From Euonymus europaeus (lineage: Eukaryota; Streptophyta; Magnoliopsida; Celastrales; Celastraceae): a DNA stretch of 64,000 bases. Below are positions 36,839 to 50,000 of the stretch, piece after piece. The translations under genes and the position numbers were made by a program. How positions within the stretch are numbered: position 1 is the first letter of the stretch; every line of letters starts with the position of its first letter. The DNA is taken from assembly GCA_963580455.1 (NCBI GenBank), contig OY756968.1, positions 15,345,996 through 15,409,995 on the forward strand, given 5' to 3'. The notes beneath the pieces are model-generated. The model was not told where the DNA came from. It saw nothing but the letters and a program-made list of their open reading frames with translations, and made no database searches.

Positions 36839-39211
36839 TCGTAAAATTTGACATAAAAGAACAATAAGAAGTGTACATAGAGCAATTTTGATGGTTCGAA
36901 GTTGCTCAACTCTCTTATATGGAGGAGCTTTTATCGGTTTTGTCCATTTGTCATAGAAAGTTGGTGTTATGGCATCGAAATAATTTAGGAAGCTTAAACT
37001 CGTAAAATTTGACATATAAGAACAATAAAAATTGTACAGCGAGCAACTTCGATGGTCCGAAGTTGCTCAACTCTCTCTATGGAGGAGCTTTTAACGGTTT
37101 TGTTCATTTGTCATAGAAAGTTGGTGTTTTTGCATCGAAATAATCTATGAAGTTTATACTCGTAAAATTTGACATAGAAGAACAATAAAAAGTCTATCCC
37201 GAGCAACGTTGATTGTCCGAAATTGCTCGACTCTCTCTATGGAGGAGTTTTTAACAGTTTTTTCCATTTGTCATAGAAAGTTTGTGATTGGGCATCGAAA
37301 TAATCTAGGAAGCTTAAACTCGTAAAATTTGACATATAAGAACAACAAAAATTGTACATCGAGCAACTTTGATGGTCCAAAGTTGCTCAACTCTCTCTAT
37401 GGAGGAGCTTTTAACGGTTTAGTCCATTTGTCATAGAAAGTTGGTGTTTTCGCATCCAAATAATCTAGGAAGCTTATACTCATAAAATTTGACATATAAG
37501 AACAATAAAAATTGTACACCGAGCAACGTTGATGGTCCGAAGTTGCTCAACTCTCTCTATTGAGGAGCTTTTAACGGTTTTGTCCATTTGTCATAGAAAG
37601 TTGGTGTTTTGGCATCGAAATAATCTAGGAAGCTTATACTCATAAAATTTGACATATAAGAACAATAAAAATTGTACACTGAGCAACGTTGATGGTCCGA
37701 AGTTGCTCAACTCTCTCTATGGAGGAGCTTTTAACGGTTTTGTCCATTTGTCATAGAAAGTTGGTGTTTTGGCATCGAAATAATCTATGAAGCTTATACT
37801 CATAAAATTTGACATAAAAGAACAATAAAAATTCTATCCCGAGCAACTTTGATTTTTCCGAAGTTGCTCCACTATCTTTATGGAGGAGCTTCTAACGGTT
37901 TTGTCCATTTGTCATAGAAATTTAGTGTTTTGACATCCAAATAATCTTGGAAGCTTATACTCATAAAATTTGACAAATAAGAACAAGAAAAATTTTACAC
38001 CGATCAACTTTAATGGTCCTTAGTTGCTCAACTCTCTTATACGGAAGAGCTTTTATCAATTTTGTCCATTTGTCATAGAAAGTTAGTGTTTTGGCATCCA
38101 AATAATCTAGGAAGCTTATACTCATAAAATTTGACATATAAGAAGAATAAAAATTATACACTGAGCAACGTTGATGGTCCGAAGTTGCTCAACTTTCTCT
38201 ATGGAGGAGCTTTTAACGGTTTTTTCCATTTGTCAAAGAAAGTTGGTGTTTTGACATCATAATAATCTAGGAAGCTTATACTCGTAAAGTTTGACATAGA
38301 AGAACAATAAGAAGTGTACATAGAGCAATTTTGATGGTCCGAAGTTGCTCAACTCTCTTATATGGAGGAGCTTTTATCGGTTTTGTCCATTTGTTATAGA
38401 AAGTTGGTTTTATGGCATCGAAATGATCTAGGAAGCTTAAACTCGTAAAATTTGACATATAAGAACAATAAAAATTGTACAGCGAGAAACTTTGATGGTC
38501 CGAAGTTGCTCAACTCTCTCTATGGAGGAGCTTTTAACGGTTTTGTCCATTTGTCATAGAAAGTTGGTGTTTTGGAATCGAAATAATCTATGAAGCTTAT
38601 ACTCATAAAATTTGACATAGAAGAACAATAAAAAGTCTATCCCGAGCAACTTTGATCGTCCGAAGTTACTCGACTCTGTCTATGGAGGAGCTTTTAACAA
38701 TTTTTTCCATTTGTCATAGAAAGTTGTTGATTGGGCATCGAAATAATCTAGGAAGCTTAAAGTCGTAAAATTTGACATATAAGAACAATAAAAATTGTAC
38801 ATCGAGCAACTTTGATGGTCCAAAGTTGCTCAACTCTCTCTATGGAAAAGCTTTTAACGGTTTCGTCCGTTTGTCATAGAAATTTAGTGTTTTGGCATCC
38901 AAATAATCTACGAAGCTTATACTCATAAAATTTGATATATAAGAACAATAAAAATTGTACACCGAGCAACTTTGATGGTCCGAAGTTGCTCAACTCTCTC
39001 TATGGAGGAGCTTTTAACGGTTTCGTCTATTTTTCATAGAAAGTTGGTGTTTTGGCATCCAAATAATCTTAGAAGCTTATACTCATAAAATTTGACATAT
39101 AAGAACAATAAAAATTGTACACCGAGCAACGTTGATGGTCCGAAGTTGCTCAACTCTCTCTAAGGAGGAGCCTTTAAAAGGTTTCGTCCATTTGTCGTAG
39201 AAAGTTCCTGT
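36839..39211. repeat. Diverged 9-monomer-spaced satellite segment
   Basis: Sequence at about 36700-37420 is repeated at about 38143-38870, an offset of 1443 bp or nine monomers, with many differences. Shared markers are GTT(A)TGGCATCG following CTCTTATATGGAGGAGC, GTACAGCGAG, and GATTGGGCATCG near 37288 and 38728. That last variant is first seen here and then recurs across the right half of the window. No gene is seen. Confidence 0.78.
37630..37789. repeat. Reference satellite monomer (160 bp, HindIII to HindIII)
   Basis: This is a good example of the standard monomer, running from one AAGCTT to the base before the next. In order it holds: AAGCTTATACTC; an A-rich stretch with TATAAGAAC (37655-37663) and AATAAAAATT; the dyad element with arms GAGCAAC (37681-37687) and GTTGCTC (37702-37708); a CT-rich run; TATGGA (37718-37723) and GGAGGAGCTTTTAACGG; and the block GTTGGTGTTTTGGCATCGAA (37760-37779). 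The common variable sites are the base after GAGCAAC (G or T), CTATGAAG versus CTAGGAAG before the HindIII site, CATCG versus CATCC, and ACTCG, ACTCA or ACTCC after it. 160 is not a multiple of 3, so no reading frame can be kept from one monomer to the next. Confidence 0.93.
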
Positions 39212-40011
39212 TTTGGCATCGAAATAATCTATGAAGCTTATACTCCATAAATTTCACATATAAGAACAATAAAAAGCCTACACCGAGCAACTTTGATGGT
39301 CCGAAGTTGCTCAACTCTCTCTATAGAGGTGCTTTTAACGGTTTCATCCATTTCTCATAGAAACTTGGTGTTTTGGCATCCAAATAATCTAGGAAGCTTA
39401 TACTCATAAAATTTGACAAATAAGAACAATAAAAATTATACACCGAGCAACTTTGATGGTCCGAAGTTGCTCAACTCTCTCTATGGAGGAGCTTTTAACG
39501 GTTTTGTCCATTTGTCATAGATAGTTGGTGTTTTGGCATGGAAATAATCTATGAAGCTTATACTCGTAAAATTTGACATAAAAGAACAATAAAAGTCTAT
39601 CCCGAGCAACTTTGATCGTCTGAAGTTGCTCAACTCTCTCTATGGAGGAGCTTTTAACGGTTTTGTCCATTTGTCATAGAAAGTTGGTGTTTTGGCATCG
39701 AAATAATCTATGAAGCTTAAACTCGTAAAATTTGACATAGAAGAACAATAAAAATAGTACATCGAGCAACTTTGATGGTCCGAAGTTGCTCAACTCTCTC
39801 TATGGAGGAACTTTTAACGGTTTTGTCCATTTGTCATAGAAAGTATGTGTTTTGGCATCGAAATAATCTATGAAGCTTAAACTCGTAAAATTTGACATAT
39901 AAGAACAATAAAAAGTGTACATTGAGCAACTTTGATGGTCCGAAGTTGCTCAACTCTCTCTATGGAGGAGCTTTTAAATGGTTTCGTCCATTTGTCATAG
40001 AAAGTTGGTGT
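39212..40011. repeat. 5-monomer tandem duplication, copy H1 (800 bp)
   Basis: This is the first of two adjacent 800-bp units. It begins with the ACTCCATAAATTTCACAT monomer at 39242 and includes the CTATAGAGGTGC, AGATAGTTGGTG with CATGGAAATAATC, TCTATCCCGAGC and GTATGTGTTTTGGC variants. Exactly the same order follows 800 bp on. Confidence 0.92.
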
Positions 40012-40811
40012 TTTGGCATCGAAATAATCTATGAAGCTTATACTCCATAAATTTCACATATAAGAACAATAAAAAGCCTACACCGAGCAACTTTGATGGT
40101 CCGAAGTTGCTCAACTCTCTCTATAGAGGTGCTTTTAACGGTTTCGTCCATTTCTCATAGAAACTTGGTGTTTTGGCATCCAAATAATCTAGGAAGCTTA
40201 TACTCATAAAATTTGACAAATAAGAACAATAAAAATTGTACACCGAGCAACTTTGATGGTCCGAAGTTGCTCAACTCTCTCTATGGAGGAGCTTTTAACG
40301 GTTTTGTCCATTTGTCATAGATAGTTGGTGTTTTGGCATGGAAATAATCTATGAAGCTTATACTCGTAAAATTTGACATAGAAGAACAATAAAAGTCTAT
40401 CCCGAGCAACTTTGATCGTCTGAAGTTGCTCAACTCTCTCTATGGAGGAGCTTTTAACGGTTTTGTCCATTTGTCATAGAAAGTTGGTGTTTTGGCATCG
40501 AAATAATCTATGAAGCTTAAACTCGTAAAATTTGACATAGAAGAACAATAAAAATAGTACATCGAGCAACTTTGATGGTCCGAAGTTGCTCAACTCTCTC
40601 TATGGAGGAACTTTTAACGGTTTTGTCCATTTGTCATAGAAAGTATGTGTTTTGGCATCGAAATAATCTATGAAGCTTAAACTCGTAAAATTTGACATAT
40701 AAGAACAATAAAAAGTGTACATTGAGCAACTTTGATGGTCCGAAGTTGCTCAACTCTCTCTATGGAGGAGCTTTTAAATGGTTTCGTCCATTTGTCATAG
40801 AAAGTTGGTGT
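40012..40811. repeat. 5-monomer tandem duplication, copy H2 (800 bp)
   Basis: This is the second unit. By eye it differs from the first at only a few positions (GTTTCGTCC for GTTTCATCC, AAAATTGTACACC for AAAATTATACACC, CATAGAAGAAC for CATAAAAGAAC). It is a recent duplication set in an otherwise older region. The match ends where GTTTTGGC becomes GTTACGGC at about 40812. Confidence 0.92.
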
Positions 40812-41324
40812 TACGGCATCGAAATAATCTAGGAATCTTAAACTCGTAAAATTTGACATATAAGAACAATAAAAATTGTACATCGAGCAACTTTGATGGT
40901 CCGAAGTTGCTCAACTCTCTCTATGGGGGAGCTTTTAACGGTTTTGTCCATTTGTCATAGAAAGGTTGTGTTTTGGCATCGAAATAATCTAGGAAGCTTA
41001 TACTCATAAAATTTGACATATAAGAACAATAAAAATTGTATACGAAGCAACATTCATGGTCCGAAGTTGCTCAACTCTCTCTATGAAGGAGCTTTTAACG
41101 GTTTTGTCCATTCGTCATAGAAAATTGGTGTTTTGGCATCGAAATAATCAAGGAAGCTTAAACTCGTAAAATTTGACATATAAGAACAATAAAAATTGTA
41201 CATCGAGCAACTTTGATGGTCCGAAGTTGCTCAACTCTCTCTATGGATGAGCTTTCAACGGTTTCGTCCGTTTGTCATAGAAATTTGGTGTTTTGGCATC
41301 AAAATAATCTAGGAAGCTTATACT
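40812..41324. repeat. Three-monomer lead-in to the X-type HOR
   Basis: Monomers with CTATGGGGGAGC, ATACGAAGCAACATTCATGG and CCATTCGTCATAG. From about 40870 they match 46611-47065 at an offset of 5741 bp, so they correspond to the last three monomers of the full 3351-bp unit. Confidence 0.8.
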
Positions 41325-43714
41325 CATAAAATTTGACATAAAAGAACAATAAAATTTGTACGCCGAGCAACTTTGATGGTCCGAAGTTGCTCAACTCTCT
41401 CTATGGAGGAGCTTTTAACGGTTTCGTCTATTTGTCATAGAAAGTTGGTGTTTTGGCATCCAAATAATCTTAGAAGCTTATACTCATAAAATTTGACATA
41501 TAAGAACAATAAAAATTGTACACCGAGCAACGTTGATGGTCCGAAGTTGCTCAACTCTCTCTATGGAGGAGCTTTTAACGGTTTTGTCCATTTGTCATAG
41601 AAAGTTGGTGTTTTGGCATCGAAATAGTCTAGGAAGCTTATACTCTTAAAATTTGACATAGAAGAACAATAAAAAGTGTACATTGAGCAACTTTGATGGT
41701 CCGAAGTTGCTCAACTCTCTCTATGGAGGAGCTTTTAACGGTTTTGTCCATTTGTCATAGAGAGTTGGTGTTTTGGCATCGAAATAATCCAGGAAGCTTA
41801 TACTCATAAAATTTGACATATAAGAACAATAAAAATATTACACTGAGCAACTTTCATGGTCCAAAGTTACTCAACTCTCTCTTTGGAGGAGCATTTAACG
41901 GTTTTGTCCATTTGTCATAGAAAGTTGATGTTTTGGCATCGAAATAGTCTAGGAAGCTTATACTCTTAAAATTTGTCATAGAAGAACAATAAAAAGTGTA
42001 CATTGAGCAACTTTGATGGTCCGAAGTTGCTCAACTCTCTCTATGGAGGAGCTTTTAACAGTTTTGTCCATTTGTCATAGAAAGTTGGTATTTTGGCATC
42101 GAAATAATCTATGAAGCTTATACTCATAAAATTTGACATAAAAGAACAGTAAAAAGTCTATCCCGAGCAACTTTGATTTTTCCGAAGTTGCTCAACTCTC
42201 TCTATGTAGGTTTTGGCATGCAAAACACTGAATATGTGCGTTCTGGCATCCAAATAATCTTGGAAGCTTATACTCATAAAATTTGACATATAAGAACAAT
42301 AAAAATTGTACACCGAGCAACGTTGATGGTCCGAAGTTGCTCAACTCTCTCTATGGAGGAGCTATTAATGGTTTTGTCCATTTGTCATAGAAAGTTGGTG
42401 TTTTGGCATCGAAATAGTCTAGGAAGCTTATACTCTTAAAATTTTACATAGAAGAACAATAAAAAGTGTACATTGAGCAACTTTGATGGTCCGAAGTTGC
42501 TCAACTCTATCTATGGAGGAGCTTTTAACGGTTTTGTCCATTTGTCATAGAAAGTTGGTGTTTTGGCATCGAAATAATCTATGAAGCTTAAACTCGTAAA
42601 ATTTCACATATAAGAACAATAAAAATTGTACACCGAGCAACTTTGACGTTCCGAAGTTGCTCAACTCTCTCTATGGGGGAGCTTTTAACGGTTTTGTCCA
42701 TTTGTCATAGAAAGGTTGTGTTTTGGCATCGAAATAATCTAGGAAGGTTATACTCATAAAATTTGACATATAAGAACAATAAAAATTGTAAACGAAGCAA
42801 CATTCATGGTCCAAAGTTGCTCAACTCTCTCTATGAAGGAGCTTTTAACGGTTTTGTCCATTCGTCATAGAAAGTTGGTGTTTTGGCATCGAAATAATCT
42901 ATGAAGCTTAAACTCGTAAAATTTGACATATAAGAACAATAAAAATTATACACCGAGCAACTTTGATGGTCCGAAGTTGCTCAATTTCCTCTATGGAGGA
43001 GCTTTTAACGGTTTTGTCCATTTGTCATAGAAAGTTGGTGTTTTGGCATCGAAATAATCTATGAAGCTTATACTCTTAAAATTTGACATAGAAGAACAAC
43101 AAAAAGTGTACATTGAGCAACTTTGATGGTCCGAAGTTGCTCAACTCTCTCTATGGAGGAGCTTTTAACGGTTTTGTCCATTTGTCATAGAAAGTTGGTG
43201 TTTTGGAATCGAAATAATCTATGAAGCTTATACTCGTAAAATTTGACATAGAAGAACATTAAAAAGTCTATCCCAAGCAACTTTGATGGTCCGAAGTTGC
43301 TCGACTCTCTCTATGGAGGAGCGTTTAACAGCTTTTTCCATTTGTCATAGAAAGTTGTTGATTGGGCATCGAAATAATCTAGGAAGCTTAAACACGTAAA
43401 ATTTGACATATAAGAACAATAAAAATTGTACACCGAGCAACTTTGATGTTCCGAAGTTGCTCAACTCTCTCTATGGAGGAGCTTTTAACGGTTTTGTCCA
43501 TTTGTCATAGAAATTTGGTGTTTTGGCATCAAAATAGTCTAGGAAGCTTAAACTCGTAAAATTTGACATATAAGAACAATAAAAATTGTACATCGAGCAA
43601 CTTCGATGGTCCAAAGTTACTCAACTCTCTCTATGGAGGAGCTTTTAACGGTTTCGTCCATTTGTCATAGAAATTTAGTGTTTTGGCATCCAAATAATCT
43701 AGGCAGCTTATACT
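41325..43714. repeat. X-type HOR, short unit X0 (2390 bp)
   Basis: This unit of about fifteen monomers, one shortened, is followed directly by a copy that I could not tell from it in the lines compared (41325-43714 against 43715-46104). It includes the foldback monomer at 42210. Relative to the full 3351-bp unit it lacks 961 bp, exactly six monomers. Confidence 0.9.
42210..42244. repeat. Foldback insertion in a shortened monomer, copy 1
   Basis: The usual 45 bp between CTATGGAGG and GGCATCC is replaced by 34 bp that reads GTTTTGGCATGCAAAACAC followed by TGAATATGTGCG. The second half (ATGCAAAACAC) is the reverse complement of the satellite's own GTGTTTTGGCAT, less one base, so a short piece was copied back in the opposite direction. 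The monomer is therefore about 149 bp. In copies 1 and 2 the flank reads CTATGTAGG. Confidence 0.85.
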
Positions 43715-46700
43715 CATAAAATTTGACATAAAAGAACAATAAAATTTGTACGCCGAGCAACTTTGATGGTCCGAAGTTGCTCAACTCTCTCTATGGAGGA
43801 GCTTTTAACGGTTTCGTCTATTTGTCATAGAAAGTTGGTGTTTTGGCATCCAAATAATCTTAGAAGCTTATACTCATAAAATTTGACATATAAGAACAAT
43901 AAAAATTGTACACCGAGCAACGTTGATGGTCCGAAGTTGCTCAACTCTCTCTATGGAGGAGCTTTTAACGGTTTTGTCCATTTGTCATAGAAAGTTGGTG
44001 TTTTGGCATCGAAATAGTCTAGGAAGCTTATACTCTTAAAATTTGACATAGAAGAACAATAAAAAGTGTACATTGAGCAACTTTGATGGTCCGAAGTTGC
44101 TCAACTCTCTCTATGGAGGAGCTTTTAACGGTTTTGTCCATTTGTCATAGAGAGTTGGTGTTTTGGCATCGAAATAATCCAGGAAGCTTATACTCATAAA
44201 ATTTGACATATAAGAACAATAAAAATATTACACTGAGCAACTTTCATGGTCCAAAGTTACTCAACTCTCTCTTTGGAGGAGCATTTAACGGTTTTGTCCA
44301 TTTGTCATAGAAAGTTGATGTTTTGGCATCGAAATAGTCTAGGAAGCTTATACTCTTAAAATTTGTCATAGAAGAACAATAAAAAGTGTACATTGAGCAA
44401 CTTTGATGGTCCGAAGTTGCTCAACTCTCTCTATGGAGGAGCTTTTAACAGTTTTGTCCATTTGTCATAGAAAGTTGGTATTTTGGCATCGAAATAATCT
44501 ATGAAGCTTATACTCATAAAATTTGACATAAAAGAACAGTAAAAAGTCTATCCCGAGCAACTTTGATTTTTCCGAAGTTGCTCAACTCTCTCTATGTAGG
44601 TTTTGGCATGCAAAACACTGAATATGTGCGTTCTGGCATCCAAATAATCTTGGAAGCTTATACTCATAAAATTTGACATATAAGAACAATAAAAATTGTA
44701 CACCGAGCAACGTTGATGGTCCGAAGTTGCTCAACTCTCTCTATGGAGGAGCTATTAATGGTTTTGTCCATTTGTCATAGAAAGTTGGTGTTTTGGCATC
44801 GAAATAGTCTAGGAAGCTTATACTCTTAAAATTTTACATAGAAGAACAATAAAAAGTGTACATTGAGCAACTTTGATGGTCCGAAGTTGCTCAACTCTAT
44901 CTATGGAGGAGCTTTTAACGGTTTTGTCCATTTGTCATAGAAAGTTGGTGTTTTGGCATCGAAATAATCTATGAAGCTTAAACTCGTAAAATTTCACATA
45001 TAAGAACAATAAAAATTGTACACCGAGCAACTTTGACGTTCCGAAGTTGCTCAACTCTCTCTATGGGGGAGCTTTTAACGGTTTTGTCCATTTGTCATAG
45101 AAAGGTTGTGTTTTGGCATCGAAATAATCTAGGAAGGTTATACTCATAAAATTTGACATATAAGAACAATAAAAATTGTAAACGAAGCAACATTCATGGT
45201 CCAAAGTTGCTCAACTCTCTCTATGAAGGAGCTTTTAACGGTTTTGTCCATTCGTCATAGAAAGTTGGTGTTTTGGCATCGAAATAATCTATGAAGCTTA
45301 AACTCGTAAAATTTGACATATAAGAACAATAAAAATTATACACCGAGCAACTTTGATGGTCCGAAGTTGCTCAATTTCCTCTATGGAGGAGCTTTTAACG
45401 GTTTTGTCCATTTGTCATAGAAAGTTGGTGTTTTGGCATCGAAATAATCTATGAAGCTTATACTCTTAAAATTTGACATAGAAGAACAACAAAAAGTGTA
45501 CATTGAGCAACTTTGATGGTCCGAAGTTGCTCAACTCTCTCTATGGAGGAGCTTTTAACGGTTTTGTCCATTTGTCATAGAAAGTTGGTGTTTTGGAATC
45601 GAAATAATCTATGAAGCTTATACTCGTAAAATTTGACATAGAAGAACATTAAAAAGTCTATCCCAAGCAACTTTGATGGTCCGAAGTTGCTCGACTCTCT
45701 CTATGGAGGAGCGTTTAACAGCTTTTTCCATTTGTCATAGAAAGTTGTTGATTGGGCATCGAAATAATCTAGGAAGCTTAAACACGTAAAATTTGACATA
45801 TAAGAACAATAAAAATTGTACACCGAGCAACTTTGATGTTCCGAAGTTGCTCAACTCTCTCTATGGAGGAGCTTTTAACGGTTTTGTCCATTTGTCATAG
45901 AAATTTGGTGTTTTGGCATCAAAATAGTCTAGGAAGCTTAAACTCGTAAAATTTGACATATAAGAACAATAAAAATTGTACATCGAGCAACTTCGATGGT
46001 CCAAAGTTACTCAACTCTCTCTATGGAGGAGCTTTTAACGGTTTCGTCCATTTGTCATAGAAATTTAGTGTTTTGGCATCCAAATAATCTAGGCAGCTTA
46101 TACTCATAAAATTTGACATATAAGAACAATAAAAATTGTACACCGAGCAACTTTGATGGTCCGAAGTTGCTCAACTCTCTCTATGGAGGAGCTTTTAACG
46201 GTTTTGTCCATTTGTCATAGAAAGTTGGTGTTTTGGCATCCAAATAATCTTGGAAGCTTATACTCATAAAATTTGACATATAAGAACAATAAAAATTGTA
46301 CACCGAGCAAAGTTGATGGTTCGAAGTTGCTCAACTCTCTCTATGGAGGAGCTTTTAACGGTTTTGTCCATTTGTCATAGAAAGTTGTTGTTTTGGCATC
46401 ATAATAATGTAGGAAGCTTATACTCGTAAAATTTGACATAGAAGAACAATAAGAAGTGTACATAGAGCAATTTTGATGGTCCAAAGTTGCTCAACTCACT
46501 TATATGGAGGAGCTTTTATCGGTTTTGTCCATTTGTCATAGAAAGTTGGTGTTATGGCATCGAAATAATCTAGGAAGCTTAAACTCGTAAAATTTGACAT
46601 ATAAGAACAATAAAAATTGTACAGCGAGCAACTTTGATGGTCCGAAGTTGCTCAACTCTCTCTATGGGGGAGCTTTTAACGGTTTTGTCCATTTGTCATA

Positions 46701-47065
46701 GAAAGGTTGTGTTTTGGCATCGAAATAATCTTGGAAGCTTATACTCATAAAATTTGACATATAAGAACAATAAAAATTGTATACGAAGCAACATTCATGG
46801 TCCGAAGTTGCTCAACTCTCTCTATGAAGGAGCTTTTAACGGTTTTGTCCATTCGTCATAGAAAATTGGTGTTTTGGCATCGAAATAATCAAGGAAGCTT
46901 AAACTCGTAAAATTTGACATATAAGAACAATAAAAATTGTACATCGAGCAACTTTGATGGTCCGAAGTTGCTCAACTCTCTCTATGGATGAGCTTTCAAC
47001 GGTTTCGTCCGTTTGTCATAGAAATTTGGTGTTTTGGCATCAAAATAATCTAGGAAGCTTATACT
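43715..47065. repeat. X-type HOR, full unit X1 (3351 bp)
   Basis: The first 2390 bp repeat the short unit; the last 961 bp (46105-47065) are six monomers that end with the CTATGGGGGAGC, ATACGAAGCAACATTCATGG and CATCAAAATAATC set. The whole is repeated at 47066-50416 with a constant 3351-bp offset, for example AGGCAGCTT at 46091 and 49442. Confidence 0.9.
44600..44634. repeat. Foldback insertion, copy 2
   Basis: Same structure as at 42210, exactly 2390 bp away, again with the CTATGTAGG flank that marks the first two copies. Confidence 0.85.
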
Positions 47066-50000
47066 CATAAAATTTGACATAAAAGAACAATAAAAATTGT
47101 ACGCCGAGAAACTTTGATGGTCCGAAGTTGCTCAACTCTCTCTATGGAGGAGCTTTTAACGGTTTCGTCTATTTGTCATAGAAAGTTGGTGTTTTGGCAT
47201 CCAAATAATCTTAGAAGCTTATACTCATAAAATTTGACATATAAGAACAATAAAAATTGTACACCGAGCAACGTTGATGGTCCGAAGTTGCTCAACTCTC
47301 TCTATGGAGGAGCTTTTAACGGTTTTGTCCATTTGTCATAGAAAGTTGGTGTTTTGGCATCGAAATAGTCTAGGAAGCTTATACTCTTAAAATTTGACAT
47401 AGAAGAACAATAAAAAGTGTACATTGAGCAACTTTGATGATCCGAAGTTGCTCAACTCTCTCTATGGAGGAGCTTTTAACGGTTTTGTCCATTTGTCATA
47501 GAGAGTTGGTGTTTTGGCATCGAAATAATCCAGGAAGCTTATACTCATAAAATTTGACATATAAGAACAATAAAAATTGTACACTGAGCAACTTTCATGG
47601 TCCAAAGTTGCTCAACTCTCTCTTTGGAGGAGCATTTAACGGTTTTGTCCATTTGTCATAGAAAGTTGATGTTTTGGCATCGAAATAGTCTAGGAAGCTT
47701 ATACTCTTAAAATTTGTCATAGAAGAACAATAAAAAGTGTACATTGAGCAACTTTGATGGTCCGAAGTTGCTCAACTCTCTCTATGGAGGAGCTTTTAAC
47801 AGTTTTGTCCATTTGTCATAGAAAGTTGGTATTTTGGCATCGAAATAATCTATGAAGCTTATACTCATAAAATTTGACATAAAAGAACAGTAAAAAGTCT
47901 ATCCCGAGCAACTTTGATTTTTCCGAAGTTGCTCAACTCTCTCTATGGAGGTTTTGGCATGCAAAACACTGAATATGTGCGTTCTGGCATCCAAATAATC
48001 TTGGAAGCTTATACTCATAAAATTTGACATATAAGAACAATAAAAATTGTACACCGAGCAACGTTGATGGTCCGAAGTTGCTCAACTCTCTCTATGGAGG
48101 AGCTATTAATGGTTTTGTCCATTTGTCATAGAAAGTTGGTGTTTTGGCATCGAAATAGTCTAGGAAGCTTATACTCTTAAAATTTTACATAGAAGAACAA
48201 TAAAAAGTGTACATTGAGCAACTTTGATGGTCCGAAGTTGCTCAACTCTATCTATGGAGGAGCTTTTAACGGTTTTGTCCATTTGTCATAGAAAGTTGGT
48301 GTTTTGGCATCGAAATAATCTATGAAGCTTAAACTCGTAAAATTTCACATATAAGAACAATAAAAATTGTACACCGAGCAACTTTGACGTTCCGAAGTTG
48401 CTCAACTCTCTCTATGGGGGAGCTTTTAACGGTTTTGTCCATTTGTCATAGAAAGGTTGTGTTTTGGCATCGAAATAATCTAGGAAGGTTATACTCATAA
48501 AATTTGACATATAAGAACAATAAAAATTGTAAACGAAGCAACATTCATGGTCCAAAGTTGCTCAACTCTCTCTATGAAGGAGCTTTTAACGGTTTTGTCC
48601 ATTCGTCATAGAAAGTTGGTGTTTTGGCATCGAAATAATCTATGAAGCTTAAACTCGTAAAATTTGACATATAAGAACAATAAAAATTATACACCGAGCA
48701 ACTTTGATGGTCCGAAGTTGCTCAATTTCCTCTATGGAGGAGCTTTTAACGGTTTTGTCCATTTGTCATAGAAAGTTGGTGTTTTGGCATCGAAATAATC
48801 TATGAAGCTTATACTCTTAAAATTTGACATAGAAGAACAACAAAAAGTGTACATTGAGCAACTTTGATGGTCCGAAGTTGCTCAACTCTCTCTATGGAGG
48901 AGCTTTTAACGGTTTTGTCCATTTGTCAAAGAAAGTTGGTGTTTTGGAATCGAAATAATCTATGAAGCTTATACTCGTAAAATTTGACATAGAAGAACAT
49001 TAAAAAGTCTATCCCGAGCAACTTTGATGGTCCGAAGTTGCTCGACTCTCTCTATGGAGGAGCGTTTAACAGCTTTTTCCATTTGTCATAGAAAGTTGTT
49101 GATTGGGCATCGAAATAATCTAGGAAGCTTAAACACGTAAAATTTGACATATAAGAACAATAAAAATTGTACACCGAGCAACTTTGATGTTCCGAAGTTG
49201 CTCAACTCTCTCTATGGAGGAGCTTTTAACGGTTTTGTACATTTGTCATAGAAATTTGGTGTTTTGGCATCAAAATAGTCTAGGAAGCTTAAACTCGTAA
49301 AATTTGACATATAAGAACAATAAAAATTGTACATCGAGCAACTTCGATGGTCCAAAGTTACTCAACTCTCTCTATGGAGGAGCTTTTAACGGTTTCGTCC
49401 ATTTGTCATAGAAATTTAGTGTTTTGGCATCCAAATAATCTAGGCAGCTTATACTCATAAAATTTGACATATAAGAACAATAAAAATTGTACACCGAGCA
49501 ACTTTGATGGTCCGAAGTTGCTCAACTCTCTCTATGGAGGAGCTTTTAACGGTTTTGTCCATTTGTCATAGAAAGTTGGTGTTTTGGCATCCAAATAATC
49601 TTGGAAGCTTATACTCATAAAATTTGACATATAAGAACAATAAAAATTGTACACCGAGCAACGTTGATGGTTCGAAGTTGCTCAACTCTCTCTATGGAGG
49701 AGCTTTTAACGGTTTTGTCCATTTGTCATAGAAAGTTGTTGTTTTGGCATCATAATAATGTAGGAAGCTTATACTCGTAAAATTTGACATAGAAGAACAA
49801 TAAGAAGTGTACATAGAGCAATTTTGATGGTCCAAAGTTGCTCAACTCACTTATATGGAGGAGCTTTTATCGGTTTTGTCCATTTGTCATAGAAAGTTGG
49901 TGTTATGGCATCGAAATAATATAGGAAGCTTAAACTCGTAAAATTTGACATATAAGAACAATAAAAATTGTACAGCGAGCAACTTTGATGGTCCGAAGTT

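Noticed and set aside
42229..42240. Unplaced TGAATATGTGCG as a footprint of a mobile element
   Set aside because: It is too short to assign, and no flanking duplication is visible. It could equally be a mutated piece of satellite.
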